Assembly (NCBI RefSeq): GCF_000821085.1
Contig: NZ_CCXR01000001.1
Location: 3,989,001 to 4,053,000, forward strand
DNA length: 64,000 nt
Direction: 5' to 3'
Source of the DNA: Bacillus sp. B-jedd
GTDB lineage: Bacteria > Bacillota > Bacilli > Bacillales > Cytobacillaceae
Below the pieces are notes generated by a model. The model made no database searches, was not told the DNA's origin, and saw only the letters and a list, made by a program, of their open reading frames with translations. How positions within the stretch are numbered: position 1 is the stretch's first letter; each line of letters begins with the position of its first letter. The translations under genes and the position numbers were made by a program. Of the stretch, positions 9,067 through 17,246 are shown one piece after another.

Positions 9067-10765
9067 GAGACCACTCCCCTTTATGCAGCGGAAGCATAAT
9101 TTCTACCGTAGTTCCATGACCATATTCACTGTTTATGGTTAATCCATAGTCTTCGCCAAATAAGAGAACTAGTTTCCTATGGACATTATAGAGCCCGAAA
9201 TGTTCGAGTGTACTATCCGGGTTCGATAACCAGCCATTAATCCTTTTCAATTGCTCCTCCGTAATCCCGCCTCCATTATCAGAAACAGTCAGGACGATTT
9301 TATCAGAAATAATCTCCCCTTTTATCCCTATAGTCAGGTGTGAATGGTTGCGGAAGCCGTATTTAATCGAATTCTCGATTACGGGCTGAAGCAACAACTT
9401 TGGGATTACCGTGTTCCTGATTTCATCGGGGACGAGGATTTCGTATTCTAGACGGTCATTGAATCTCATTTTATGCAGTTTTAAATAGTCTTCAATATAG
9501 TTTAAATCTTTATCCAATTTAACATTAGGTACTCCATTATTTATGCTGTACCTTAATAATTTTGAAAGAGTGATAATGATTTCCTGAGCCATATTTGTAT
9601 TTAACAGCAACGTGTAGCGCAATGTCTCCAATACATTAAACAAAAAGTGAGGGTTGAACTGGCTTTGCAGAAACTTTATTTCGCTCTTCCGCTGAATTTC
9701 TGCCAACTCCTTGTTCTTCGTATCCAAATGATTTAAATTATCGAGCATTGTATTGAACTTATTCGCCAATACCTCAAATTCATCTCCAGAGTTAATCTCG
9801 ACATAGGCATTCTTATCTCCGGTCTGCAAGCGTGATACTGCTGCGAGTAGCTTTTCTATTGAATGGGCATTTTTTGACGACATCTTTTCTGCTAAATGTT
9901 TCACCAAATAGTACAGGACGCAGCTTACAATGACTATAAATACTAGGTAAATTAAAATGAAGGCGTTGTGCGTTTTTGTTGTTTTTAAAACATAGACCTT
10001 AAAATTCGGATCCGTGCTTTTTTCGCTGATAAAAAAAGTCGCATCTTTAATGTCCACATAGGAATCCGAATTGTTGCTGTATTGAGGTCTGAATTTGTTT
10101 ATTAATCCTTTAACCACACTGTTTGTGGAAACAATAATTGTATCATAGGAATCTGTAATAACTGATATATCGGCATTTTCTGCAAAAATCAAATTCAAAA
10201 AGTCTTCTTCATATAATTGAAGAATAGAATAACCAATGACTTTGTTATTTTTCACAATGGCTTTGCCCATTGTCAGTACCGTGACTTTGCCGTGTGAATA
10301 TTGATTCTTCCCTGCATCGATGAGGATTTCCTTTGGATTCTTCGCCATCCGGTGGATCACACTTCTGATATTTTCGTTGACAGCTTTGCTTGTTAAGTTA
10401 GCGCTGGTTAATAAAACATCCCCGTTTTCATCAGCGAGATGGAAAATACTGCGCACTTTCTGTTTGTTATTAAACGAATAAAATTCCTCATACACGAGAT
10501 TACTTTGGGCATGAAACTCCAGGTATTCCATTACCGCCGGGTGCTCTGTAATCTTTTTTAACTCCTCTGTATAATTTTTGCTAACAAGGGAGATTTCTTT
10601 GTCTATTTTCCCCGCTGCCTGATTTGCTTCATGAACAAGAATTAATTTAAAAATGATAATCGTAAAAAAGAAAAAAAGAACAATGAGAATAGAAATAGGA
10701 ATGACAGTATATTGAAGAAAAAGAGATTTCGTAGCTTCTTTAAAATTTCTCTTTTTACCCTTCAT
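9059..10765 (-). CDS. sensor histidine kinase, YesM-like
   Basis: A 568-aa membrane kinase. It has an N-terminal membrane helix, an extracytoplasmic sensor of about 230 residues, a second membrane helix (around residue 280), a HAMP-like linker, a His-kinase domain with the phosphoacceptor in FNPHFLFN (His about 373), and an HATPase_c domain (N-box near PVIENSIKYG, G-box SDNGGGI). The ATG at 10765 is preferred (AAGGA about 9 bases upstream). It overlaps the response regulator gene and is preceded by the permease gene. This arrangement resembles systems in which the kinase senses a sugar or sugar phosphate with the help of the binding protein. Confidence 0.92.
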   Translation of the reverse strand: MKGKKRNFKEATKSLFLQYTVIPISILIVLFFFFTIIIFKLILVHEANQAAGKIDKEISLVSKNYTEELKKITEHPAVMEYLEFHAQSNLVYEEFYSFNNKQKVRSIFHLADENGDVLLTSANLTSKAVNENIRSVIHRMAKNPKEILIDAGKNQYSHGKVTVLTMGKAIVKNNKVIGYSILQLYEEDFLNLIFAENADISVITDSYDTIIVSTNSVVKGLINKFRPQYSNNSDSYVDIKDATFFISEKSTDPNFKVYVLKTTKTHNAFILIYLVFIVIVSCVLYYLVKHLAEKMSSKNAHSIEKLLAAVSRLQTGDKNAYVEINSGDEFEVLANKFNTMLDNLNHLDTKNKELAEIQRKSEIKFLQSQFNPHFLFNVLETLRYTLLLNTNMAQEIIITLSKLLRYSINNGVPNVKLDKDLNYIEDYLKLHKMRFNDRLEYEILVPDEIRNTVIPKLLLQPVIENSIKYGFRNHSHLTIGIKGEIISDKIVLTVSDNGGGITEEQLKRINGWLSNPDSTLEHFGLYNVHRKLVLLFGEDYGLTINSEYGHGTTVEIMLPLHKGEWSHV

Positions 10766-10789
10766 ATCTGTCATTCCTTCTAAATTCAA

Positions 10790-12448
10790 CTATAGTGAAA
10801 TCTCTTTTTTCCCAGTAAGCTTAAAGAATATCAATAGTGATATAACGGTTATGACAGAAAGAATGGTAGCCAAAGCGGCTGCCGTTCCATAATTTCCTCT
10901 TATTACTTCCGTATAAATGGCTATGGTCATTGTTTTCGTACGGGCAGTATAAAGAATAATCGAAGTACTCAATTCACTGATTATTGTTACCCAACTCAAA
11001 ATCGCTCCAGAAATAACTCCTGGCAGCATCATTGGCAAGGTTATCCTGAAAAATGTTTTAATATTGGATGCCCCCAGGCTAATTGACGCCTCTTCAATGC
11101 TAGGGCTTATCTGATGCACAATGGCGGCACTGGAACGGATCGTATAAGGAAGCCTTCTAATGACGAATGAAATAACTAGAATAGCTGCAGTTCCGCTTAG
11201 CAGCAGCGGTCTGCTATTAAAGCTAAGAAGAAGGGCGATCCCGAGTACTGAACCTGGCACAATGTATGGAACCATTGTAATCACATCAAGACCATTCGTC
11301 AAAGGGTTCCTTCTCCTTACTGTGACATACGCAATAAGGATGGCTATCAAAACAACAAAAACTAATGCTGTAAAACCAATAGCAAACGTATTCATTATCG
11401 CATCTCCAGCACGGTCAAATGCCAGCCTGAAGCTCTCCAGGGAATATCCCTCCACAAATATTCTTCCGGATGTTTTTAGAAAGGCAGTGTACATTACGTA
11501 ACCTTGCGGCAGAATCGCTAATGCTAAAAAACCATAAACATATAAATGAGCCAGGACATTTTTAAAGCCGGTTTCCTTTTTGGCTGTTATCGGTCGTAGA
11601 GCGCTCATTGAAAATGACTTTTTATTTGAGATGTATTTTTGCAAGAGAAAAACAAGAATGGCGAAAATAATAACTATTACGCTGATGGCAGCAGCGAAAC
11701 CATCATTTCCTCCCATTTCACTTATAAATTCGTTGAATATAAGGACCGGGACGGTTTTGTATCCTTCCCCAATTAGCATAGGCGTACCAAAGTCAGCTAA
11801 TGCTCTCATAAATACAAGAAGAGAACCGGCAAGCAGCGTTGGCATTACCAAAGGTATAATGACTTTGAACATTTTCCTTATACCTGTTACCCCGAGACTT
11901 TCTGCTGCTTCCAATAGCGAACTGTCGATGCTTTTTAAGGCACCCATCAAATACATATAAACCAAAGGGACCAACTGCAATGTCAAAACAAGCAATATGC
12001 CTGTAAAACCGTATATGTCCGGGGTCGAGATATGAAGGAAGTCCTTCATAAAATTTGTAACAACCCCATTTCTTCCCATCAATAAAATCCATGAATAGGC
12101 ACCGATAAACGGAGGTGCCATGGAAGAAATTAAAATTAAAATCTGGAGATATACTTTTCCTTTAATTTGGAAGGTGGTCATTATATATGCAAGCGGGGTC
12201 GCCAATATTACTGTTAATATTGTAACTGAAATTGTGACTTTCAGACTGTTGAGTAAGGCACCATAATAATACTTTTTACTGAAAAACAGAATGAAATAAT
12301 CCAATGACAGCTTATTGCCATCCCCCGAGGTGAAGCTTTCCTTCAACAGGGTGAATAACGGAAAAACAAGTAAAATGATGTAAAAAAGGAATATTACCGT
12401 CGTAATAATTGTCCAGACGTCTCTCCTATTAGATCTGCTCGACATCAT
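10790..12448 (-). CDS. ABC transporter permease with two fused permease domains (FbpB/AfuB-like)
   Basis: A 552-aa integral membrane protein with about 12 predicted membrane helices in two homologous halves, each carrying an ABC-permease EAA-type loop (EAAESLGVTG in the first half, EEASISLGAS in the second). Fused double permeases of this type occur in ferric (FbpB), thiamine (ThiP), phosphonate and hexose-phosphate (AfuB) importers. It overlaps the ATPase gene start-to-end by 20 bases and sits directly before the kinase gene. It forms the membrane channel of the importer encoded here. The substrate cannot be read from the sequence. Confidence 0.9.
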   Translation of the reverse strand: MMSSRSNRRDVWTIITTVIFLFYIILLVFPLFTLLKESFTSGDGNKLSLDYFILFFSKKYYYGALLNSLKVTISVTILTVILATPLAYIMTTFQIKGKVYLQILILISSMAPPFIGAYSWILLMGRNGVVTNFMKDFLHISTPDIYGFTGILLVLTLQLVPLVYMYLMGALKSIDSSLLEAAESLGVTGIRKMFKVIIPLVMPTLLAGSLLVFMRALADFGTPMLIGEGYKTVPVLIFNEFISEMGGNDGFAAAISVIVIIFAILVFLLQKYISNKKSFSMSALRPITAKKETGFKNVLAHLYVYGFLALAILPQGYVMYTAFLKTSGRIFVEGYSLESFRLAFDRAGDAIMNTFAIGFTALVFVVLIAILIAYVTVRRRNPLTNGLDVITMVPYIVPGSVLGIALLLSFNSRPLLLSGTAAILVISFVIRRLPYTIRSSAAIVHQISPSIEEASISLGASNIKTFFRITLPMMLPGVISGAILSWVTIISELSTSIILYTARTKTMTIAIYTEVIRGNYGTAAALATILSVITVISLLIFFKLTGKKEISL

Positions 12449-13544
12449 TAATAACTCCCTTTGTAATATTCATTTCACTTTCATAATCAAAAACATTTAT
12501 TTTTTCTTTTTTTATCTGAAGGCCCACCTTACTTCCCGGCTCCAGTATACTTTCCATGGATGATTCCTGAATTAGTTCCAGTTGTTCACCGTTTTCCAAT
12601 TTCACAAAGTAGTGTGTATTCAAACCTAAAAACATACTGCTTAAAACAGTGGCTTCCATCCCGTCCTTTGGTTCACACATGGTGAACTCTTCTGGCCGTA
12701 TAGATACTTTTACCGTATAGGGAGTATTTTCTCCGGACCTTTTTAAATTTTCTAATTCAATCGTATAATTATCATCCATTTTCAAAATATGTTTGCCATT
12801 CACAGGCTGGATGGTTCTTTCGATAATATTTGTTCTGCCGATAAATGTTGCTACAAACACATTTGCCGGCCGATGGTAAATATTTTGTGGAGTACCTACC
12901 TGCTGAATGAACCCCGATTTCATAACAGCTATTCTGTCAGAGACAGCCATGGCTTCCTCTTGATCATGAGTTACATATACAGTGGTGATACCAATCTTTT
13001 TCTGAATATCCTTTATGGCATTTCGCATATCGACACGCAGTTTTGCATCCAAGTTAGATAAAGGTTCATCCATTAACAGCACATCAGGTTCAATTACAAC
13101 TGCCCTGGCAAGTGCTACACGCTGTTGCTGCCCACCGGATAAATTTTCAGGCAAGCGGTCTTTGTACTGTGAGATTTGAACGACATCAAGAATATCGTTG
13201 ACTCTTTTTTCAATCTCCGGCTTTGAAATCTTTCTGTTTGTAAGGCCAAATGCGACATTTTGCTTAACTGTTAAATGAGGAAAAATGGCATAGTTCTGAA
13301 ATACCATTCCTATGTTTCTATTTTGCGGTGATTTATTATTGATAACCTCTTCATTAAAGTAAATCTTTCCGCCTTCAATACTATTAAATCCCGCTATCAT
13401 TCTTAAAAGTGTTGTTTTACCACATCCAGATGGACCAAGCAGAGTGAAAAATTCACCCTGCTTAATATCCAGTGACAGCGAGGAAATAACAGTATTGTTG
13501 TTGTATTTTTTTATTAAATCTCTAATTTTGATTGCAATGCTCAC
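12429..13544 (-). CDS. ABC transporter ATP-binding protein (FbpC/AfuC/PotA-like)
   Basis: A 371-aa ATPase. Walker A is GPSGCGKTT (about 37-45), then a Q-loop (VFQNYA), the signature LSGGQQQR, Walker B VLLMDEP with D-loop SNLDAKLR, and an H-loop VTHDQEE. The C-terminal third is a TOBE-type regulatory domain, as in the MalK/PotA/FbpC class. It energises the permease encoded immediately downstream; the genes overlap. It lies 25 bases downstream of the binding-protein gene. Confidence 0.93.
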   Translation of the reverse strand: MSIAIKIRDLIKKYNNNTVISSLSLDIKQGEFFTLLGPSGCGKTTLLRMIAGFNSIEGGKIYFNEEVINNKSPQNRNIGMVFQNYAIFPHLTVKQNVAFGLTNRKISKPEIEKRVNDILDVVQISQYKDRLPENLSGGQQQRVALARAVVIEPDVLLMDEPLSNLDAKLRVDMRNAIKDIQKKIGITTVYVTHDQEEAMAVSDRIAVMKSGFIQQVGTPQNIYHRPANVFVATFIGRTNIIERTIQPVNGKHILKMDDNYTIELENLKRSGENTPYTVKVSIRPEEFTMCEPKDGMEATVLSSMFLGLNTHYFVKLENGEQLELIQESSMESILEPGSKVGLQIKKEKINVFDYESEMNITKGVINDVEQI

Positions 13545-13569
13545 TGTTATTCACCTACTAGTCTATTGT

Positions 13570-14601
13570 TTATTCCTGCGCATTCGTAAAAGTCTCTACA
13601 TATTTCTGTACGATTTTGTCTCTGTTATTTTTCACATAGTCTTCGTCTTCTTTAATGAGTGTGATTTTTTCTAGTGGTGCCATGTGATCACCAAGCTTCG
13701 CATCTTTCCTTAAAGGCCGGTTAGTCAATTTGGTTCCAAGTGCATCCTGGGCTTCTTTTGACGTTATAAAATCAACAAACTTCTTGGCATTTTCAAGGTT
13801 TTTGGCACCTTTTACAATTTCCATACCCGCATCCAAAAATACAGCACCCTCTTTAGGGTAAACAATTTTCACCGGTGCACCATCCCTTACATAGCTTGCA
13901 GAAGGGTCTTCGTATGTCAGCCCTACAACATATTCACCATCAGCCACACCTTTGTGTACTGCACCTGATCCACTGGCTACTTTACCATCAAGGTTTTTAA
14001 TGAGCTTCTCTACATAGTTCCAACCTTTTTCCGAGTTGTAATCCCCACCCATTGCCAATAGCTGATTTGTCAGTTGAGCAAAAGCAGAGCTGGAGCTTGC
14101 AGGATCTGCGGCAGCAATTTTCCCTTTTAATTTAGGGTTAAGCAAATCCTCATACCCTTCAACTTTAATGTCGCCAATTAAATCCGTATTAACTAGGATT
14201 ACACTTCCATCAGCCACGTAAGGAGTCAAAAATCCATCCACATTTTTATGGTCATCAAGCATATTATCATTGTGCTTTGACACGTACTCCTCGAACAAAT
14301 CCTTGTAACCTAGTGCCTGGGCTTTGCTTCCGCCAAACATCACATCAGCATAAGGATTTTCCTTTTCAGACTCAATACGTTTTATCAGTTCTCCCGTTCC
14401 AGCGGAAACAAGTTCAACCTTAATCCCAGTATCTTTTTCAAACATCGGGATCAGTGTGTTAATCATGTCTTCACTGTTTGGGGAATAAACTACCAATTTC
14501 TTAGACTCTTTCTTTTCTCCTCCACCGCTTTTTTCCCCGCCACATGCGGCCAATGAAAGAATTAGGGCAAGAGCAGCAAATATGCTAATAACTTTCTTCA
14601 T
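13570..14601 (-). CDS. extracellular solute-binding lipoprotein of an ABC importer
   Basis: A 343-aa protein with a lipoprotein signal (LSLAAC, Cys20) and a type 2 periplasmic-binding fold of the ferric/thiamine/hexose-phosphate group (LVVYSPNSEDM at the start of the mature part, an SSSSAF segment in the hinge region). The ATG at 14601 follows GGAGGG at 5 bases. It is the first gene of the operon binding protein-ATPase-permease-kinase-regulator. The protein lacks an obvious paired-tyrosine ferric motif, and two-component neighbours of the YesMN/HptRS type point to a sugar or sugar-phosphate ligand. That is inference; automated annotation would probably say iron(III). Confidence 0.88.
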   Translation of the reverse strand: MKKVISIFAALALILSLAACGGEKSGGGEKKESKKLVVYSPNSEDMINTLIPMFEKDTGIKVELVSAGTGELIKRIESEKENPYADVMFGGSKAQALGYKDLFEEYVSKHNDNMLDDHKNVDGFLTPYVADGSVILVNTDLIGDIKVEGYEDLLNPKLKGKIAAADPASSSSAFAQLTNQLLAMGGDYNSEKGWNYVEKLIKNLDGKVASGSGAVHKGVADGEYVVGLTYEDPSASYVRDGAPVKIVYPKEGAVFLDAGMEIVKGAKNLENAKKFVDFITSKEAQDALGTKLTNRPLRKDAKLGDHMAPLEKITLIKEDEDYVKNNRDKIVQKYVETFTNAQE

Positions 14602-14644
14602 TTGAACCCTCCTCGTAAAAATAGTAAAAATAAAGCTTATAATC

Positions 14645-14673
14645 AGAATAAATTTCATAGAAAGCGTTTACAA
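14645..14673 (-). promoter_or_regulatory. candidate sigma-A promoter of the importer operon overlapping a cre-like site
   Basis: On the minus strand, TTGTAA (14673-14668) is separated by 17 bases from TATTCT (14650-14645). Within it, 14659-14672 reads AGAAAGCGTTTACA on the plus strand, one mismatch from the CcpA operator form TGAAAGCGTTTACA. Overlap with the -35 suggests carbon catabolite repression. Confidence 0.6.
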
Positions 14674-14871
14674 TTACTAATTCAACAACTTTGTCCATTA
14701 TTCGACACTATGTGAAACTTGTTCATATTTCTCTATTTCAACCTCTTATCCATGTAAAACATCATTTCCTATTAATTGGTATCATTTTCTTGTTGCCCAA
14801 TAGAATTTTTTATAGAAAAGAGGAAAATGTTCCGAACTCTAATGAAGCCTTGGAACCGTCCCTTCTGCTTC

Positions 14872-14898
14872 AAAAAAAATACCGGCTTTGTGGGCCGG
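14872..14898 (-). terminator. terminator after the ssb operon
   Basis: The minus strand reads CCGGC, a 7-base loop, GCCGG, then TATTTTTTTT. The stem is short, but the T-run is long. It follows the small gene downstream of ssb. Confidence 0.55.
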
Positions 14899-14976
14899 GT
14901 GAATGTGTGGGGCTGTTTGCGGGGGCTGGTTTGTTTTTATGTTGTTTTGGGAGATATATTTTGTGTTGCGTGGTAC

Positions 14977-15204
14977 TCATAGATGGATGAGGAACCTGGT
15001 TTCTTTGATGGGTGGTTCGGGCAGGGGGTAGGGTCCTCGGCTTTCGGATTTGGATTCGGTTTCGTATTCGGCAAGCCTGTTTTCGAGCAGGGCGACCCGT
15101 TTATGGAGGGTGCTGACATGCTCGTTCGTTTTGCCGGTCATTTTAATCAGGCTTTCGAGAAGATGCTCGAGGCTGTCGACGACATTGCTTTTATAGCGAT
15201 CCAA
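14977..15204 (-). CDS. small coiled-coil protein coupled to ssb, 75 aa
   Basis: An ORF in a different frame overlaps the last 14 bases of ssb. The start is a TTG at 15204 (peptide MDRYKSNVVDSLEHLLES onward), positioned 9 bases after AAGGAGG, which lies inside the ssb tail. The product is 75 aa with a heptad-like, charged helix (about 3-50) and a Pro-rich C-terminus; no membrane segment is present. I do not recognise the family. The overlap and the strong internal ribosome binding site imply translational coupling to ssb and hence probable expression in competence. Confidence 0.6.
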   Translation of the reverse strand: MDRYKSNVVDSLEHLLESLIKMTGKTNEHVSTLHKRVALLENRLAEYETESKSESRGPYPLPEPPIKETRFLIHL

Positions 15205-15775
15205 TCGGGAGTTCCTCCTTGGCCGGCTGGATGGTTTCTGTTCTTTCAAAAGAAAAGGCATGTGCCGGGGCCTGTTGGGGAGGCTGAACTTGATGCGAAG
15301 GCTGATGTTGAGGCGGCGGCTGGGGTGCTTCGGGATGAGGGTTTGGATTTTCATAAGGATGGTGTGCATGCTCAGGTGTATAGAAAGGGAACGGCTCTTG
15401 CGCCGGGGCAGGTTCCATTCTTTGCTGATCTGCTGCCCTCCGTTCACCATCTGCCGGTCTGCTGCTTAAAAAACGGATTGACTCTGCGACAACCTCGGTG
15501 ACATAAATGCGCTTCCCGTCCTGATTGTCATAGTGGCGTGTCTGGATCCGCCCGGTTATGCCGACTACGGATCCTTTCCGGCAATATTGGACTGTATTTT
15601 CGGCGGCTTTTTTCCATAACGTACACTGGACAAAATCAGTGTCAATTTCCCCGTGATTGTTCCTGAACGAGCGGTTCACTGCAAGGATGACATTGGAAAC
15701 ACAATGTCCTTCTGTCGTTTTTTTCAGTTCTGGGTCTTTAGTTAGCCGGCCGACGAGCGTAACTTGGTTAATCAT
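15191..15775 (-). CDS. ssbB: single-stranded DNA-binding protein, SsbB (YwpH)-like
   Basis: A 194-aa protein with an OB-fold SSB domain at about 1-105 (MINQVTLVGRLTKDPEL, WKKAAENTVQYCRKG, VVGITGRIQTR). The tail is Pro/Gln/His-rich and ends EELPIGSL, so the canonical acidic DDDLPF tip of housekeeping SsbA is degenerate. B. subtilis SsbB (YwpH) is the competence SSB, encoded near ywpF as here, but is only 113 aa, so this one carries a longer tail. It should protect incoming single-stranded DNA during transformation. AAAGGAG lies 8 bases before the ATG. ComK-type boxes upstream support the SsbB rather than SsbA assignment. Confidence 0.85.
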   Translation of the reverse strand: MINQVTLVGRLTKDPELKKTTEGHCVSNVILAVNRSFRNNHGEIDTDFVQCTLWKKAAENTVQYCRKGSVVGITGRIQTRHYDNQDGKRIYVTEVVAESIRFLSSRPADGERRAADQQRMEPAPAQEPFPFYTPEHAHHPYENPNPHPEAPQPPPQHQPSHQVQPPQQAPAHAFSFERTETIQPAKEELPIGSL

Positions 15776-15802
15776 CTTTCCAACTCCTTTCTTGATGGCT
15801 TC

Positions 15803-15904
15803 ATCATAGCGCTGCCTGAGCGGGAAAGTAAAATCGCTAAAAGTACATTTTTCGTGTTATTTCCCGGGAAAAACTCATATTTCCTTAAGCGAAAAAGCGA
15901 TTTT
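15803..15904 (-). promoter_or_regulatory. ComK-type box cluster and promoter for ssbB
   Basis: Box 1 at 15839-15851 is AAAA-N5-TTTT (8/8). Box 2 at 15870-15882 is AAAA-N5-ATTT (7/8), exactly 18 bases away, one of the known ComK spacings. A third perfect box lies at 15892-15904. A -10-like TATGAT is on the minus strand at 15808-15803. B. subtilis ssbB is a known ComK target. Confidence 0.7.
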
Positions 15905-15992
15905 AGGTTGGTTTTTTGCAAATGATGGGCGATTTTGCCAGTGGATTACATTTTTTTCGACAATCGCCGGGAAGATGCTCGGACGGAGAATA

Positions 15993-16001
15993 TGGTATAA
16001 T
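15993..16001 (+). promoter_or_regulatory. extended -10 promoter for ywpF
   Basis: TGGTATAAT (TG at 15993-15994, TATAAT at 15996-16001) is an extended -10 element 35 bases before the ywpF start codon; no good -35 is visible. Confidence 0.6.
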
Positions 16002-16035
16002 ACAGACAAATTCTGTTGGCTGGAGGGAAGCTTGA

Positions 16036-16464
16036 ATGAAAACCTTTAGACTTGTTAGCCTGGGGATTCTCGATAACGAGGATATAGTAGAAATCCCCCT
16101 GGAAAGCGGACTGATTATTAACAAAGAAGATGAAAAGGCCAACTGGCTTCTTGAGGCTTATACGGACATTTCCTATTATGACTATTTCAAGAATCTTGAA
16201 GAAAAAGAAAAAGAGTTCATCGTCCAGGCGATTATTACAAACAGCGAGAATGACCCCGCGTTTTTCCAAACAAGGCTATGCACGCTGAAAAAGTTTGAAC
16301 GGCATATCAGCGTCCTCCTGGAAGGCCGGCTCAGGAAAACGAGAACCGATTACGCTGAACTGCTCCTTGGCCAGCTGCTGGACAAGGGGCTTGATGGAAA
16401 TGTGCTCCTTGATGAGTTCAGGGATCAGTTAAAAAAGAAACCAAAAATTAAGCCGCCGCGCTGA
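16036..16464 (+). CDS. ywpF: YwpF-like protein
   Basis: A 142-aa soluble protein starting MKTFRLVSLGILDNEDI and containing EIPLESGLIINKE, the pattern I recall for the YwpF family of Bacillaceae. The function is unknown. The ATG at 16036 is preceded by GGAGG. As in B. subtilis it lies close to ssbB, here divergently. A bidirectional terminator follows. The C-terminus is Lys/Pro-rich. Confidence 0.8.
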   Translation: MKTFRLVSLGILDNEDIVEIPLESGLIINKEDEKANWLLEAYTDISYYDYFKNLEEKEKEFIVQAIITNSENDPAFFQTRLCTLKKFERHISVLLEGRLRKTRTDYAELLLGQLLDKGLDGNVLLDEFRDQLKKKPKIKPPR

Positions 16465-16527
16465 GCGGAGTTTTGCACTGAGTGCCCTAATGAGCGGGTC
16501 TTGACAAGCATGGCAGTGGCGCACAAT

Positions 16528-16558
16528 AAAAAGTGAAGCGTGATGCTTCACTTTTTTA
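16528..16558. terminator. bidirectional terminator between ywpF and a lipoprotein gene
   Basis: AAAAAGTGAAGC / GCTTCACTTTTTT with a 5-base loop. It serves the converging ywpF and the minus-strand lipoprotein gene, whose stop codon lies in the T-run. Confidence 0.85.
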
Positions 16559-16852
16559 ATCCCGCCTTTTATTTTCGTTCAAATCGAGCTTGTTGCCGTT
16601 ATTGTCCCTCATCAAGCCTTCATCGCGGTTCGGGTTTACCCTGCCTTTATTGTCGGTATCCTCGAGAAGTCCGTCCTCATCGACCCGCCCATCATTTTTT
16701 ATGTTCGGATCGTTATTCTGAGGTTCCCTTTGGTCATTATGGATTTTATCCTGCGGAGGCGGATTCTGTTCATCATCATTTGTTCCGCAGCCTCCTAGAA
16801 GGAAAACAGAACAGACCATGCCGGCGATTAAAATAAACAGCTTGTTTTTCAT
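16556..16852 (-). CDS. small hydrophilic lipoprotein, 98 aa
   Basis: A lipoprotein signal peptide (basic start, hydrophobic core, lipobox LLGGC with Cys at about 22) precedes a mature part of about 76 residues made almost entirely of Asn, Asp, Glu, Arg and Pro. The mature part is probably disordered. It should be membrane-anchored outside the cell, or in the forespore if sporulation-specific. I do not recognise a family. Confidence 0.75.
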   Translation of the reverse strand: MKNKLFILIAGMVCSVFLLGGCGTNDDEQNPPPQDKIHNDQREPQNNDPNIKNDGRVDEDGLLEDTDNKGRVNPNRDEGLMRDNNGNKLDLNENKRRD

Positions 16853-16968
16853 AATAAAAAGCCCCTTTCACTTTGGTTGCTCTGGCCGTATTTAAATTAC
16901 AGCCTCCTGTTAGCATGCCCCAAAATTGAAAAAAGCTCTGATAAATCCTTTCTGCGCAAAAAATAAAA

Positions 16969-17017
16969 CATACAGTGCCAGTTCCCGTCTAGGTGTCATT
17001 CTATGCGGCACTGTATG
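16969..17017. repeat. perfect 11-bp inverted repeat with a 27-base loop
   Basis: CATACAGTGCC (16969-16979) and GGCACTGTATG (17007-17017) are perfect complements. It lies in the divergent region between the lipoprotein gene and the M20 gene and has no T-run, so it is not a normal terminator. The function is unknown; it might be an operator pair or an RNA hairpin. Confidence 0.6.
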
Positions 17018-17159
17018 CTTAAACTTGTACTACTAAATACACCTTCTCCAATGAAATAAACCATCTATTTGCAAAATGAGGCTAAATACCCATAAAAATA
17101 GAAACCCCAAAGAAGACGAGAAACTAGGATAACAATCCTTATTGTTTCCCGAATAATCT

Positions 17160-17167
17160 GTTATAAT
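17160..17167 (+). promoter_or_regulatory. candidate extended -10 promoter for the M20 amidohydrolase
   Basis: The sequence TGTTATAAT ends at 17167, about 80 bases before the start codon, giving an extended -10 (TG-N-TATAAT). The -35 region is poor. Confidence 0.5.
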
Positions 17168-17246
17168 TTTTCTTATTTAATCTGAGTCCGCATTACGGGT
17201 TTTGAATTTTCTTTTGCAAAATAAATGAACTGTTGGAGGAATCACC

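Noticed and set aside
14983..15501. 172-codon plus-strand ORF over the ssbB tail
   Set aside because: It is antisense to ssbB and the coupled small gene, both of which have good ribosome binding sites.
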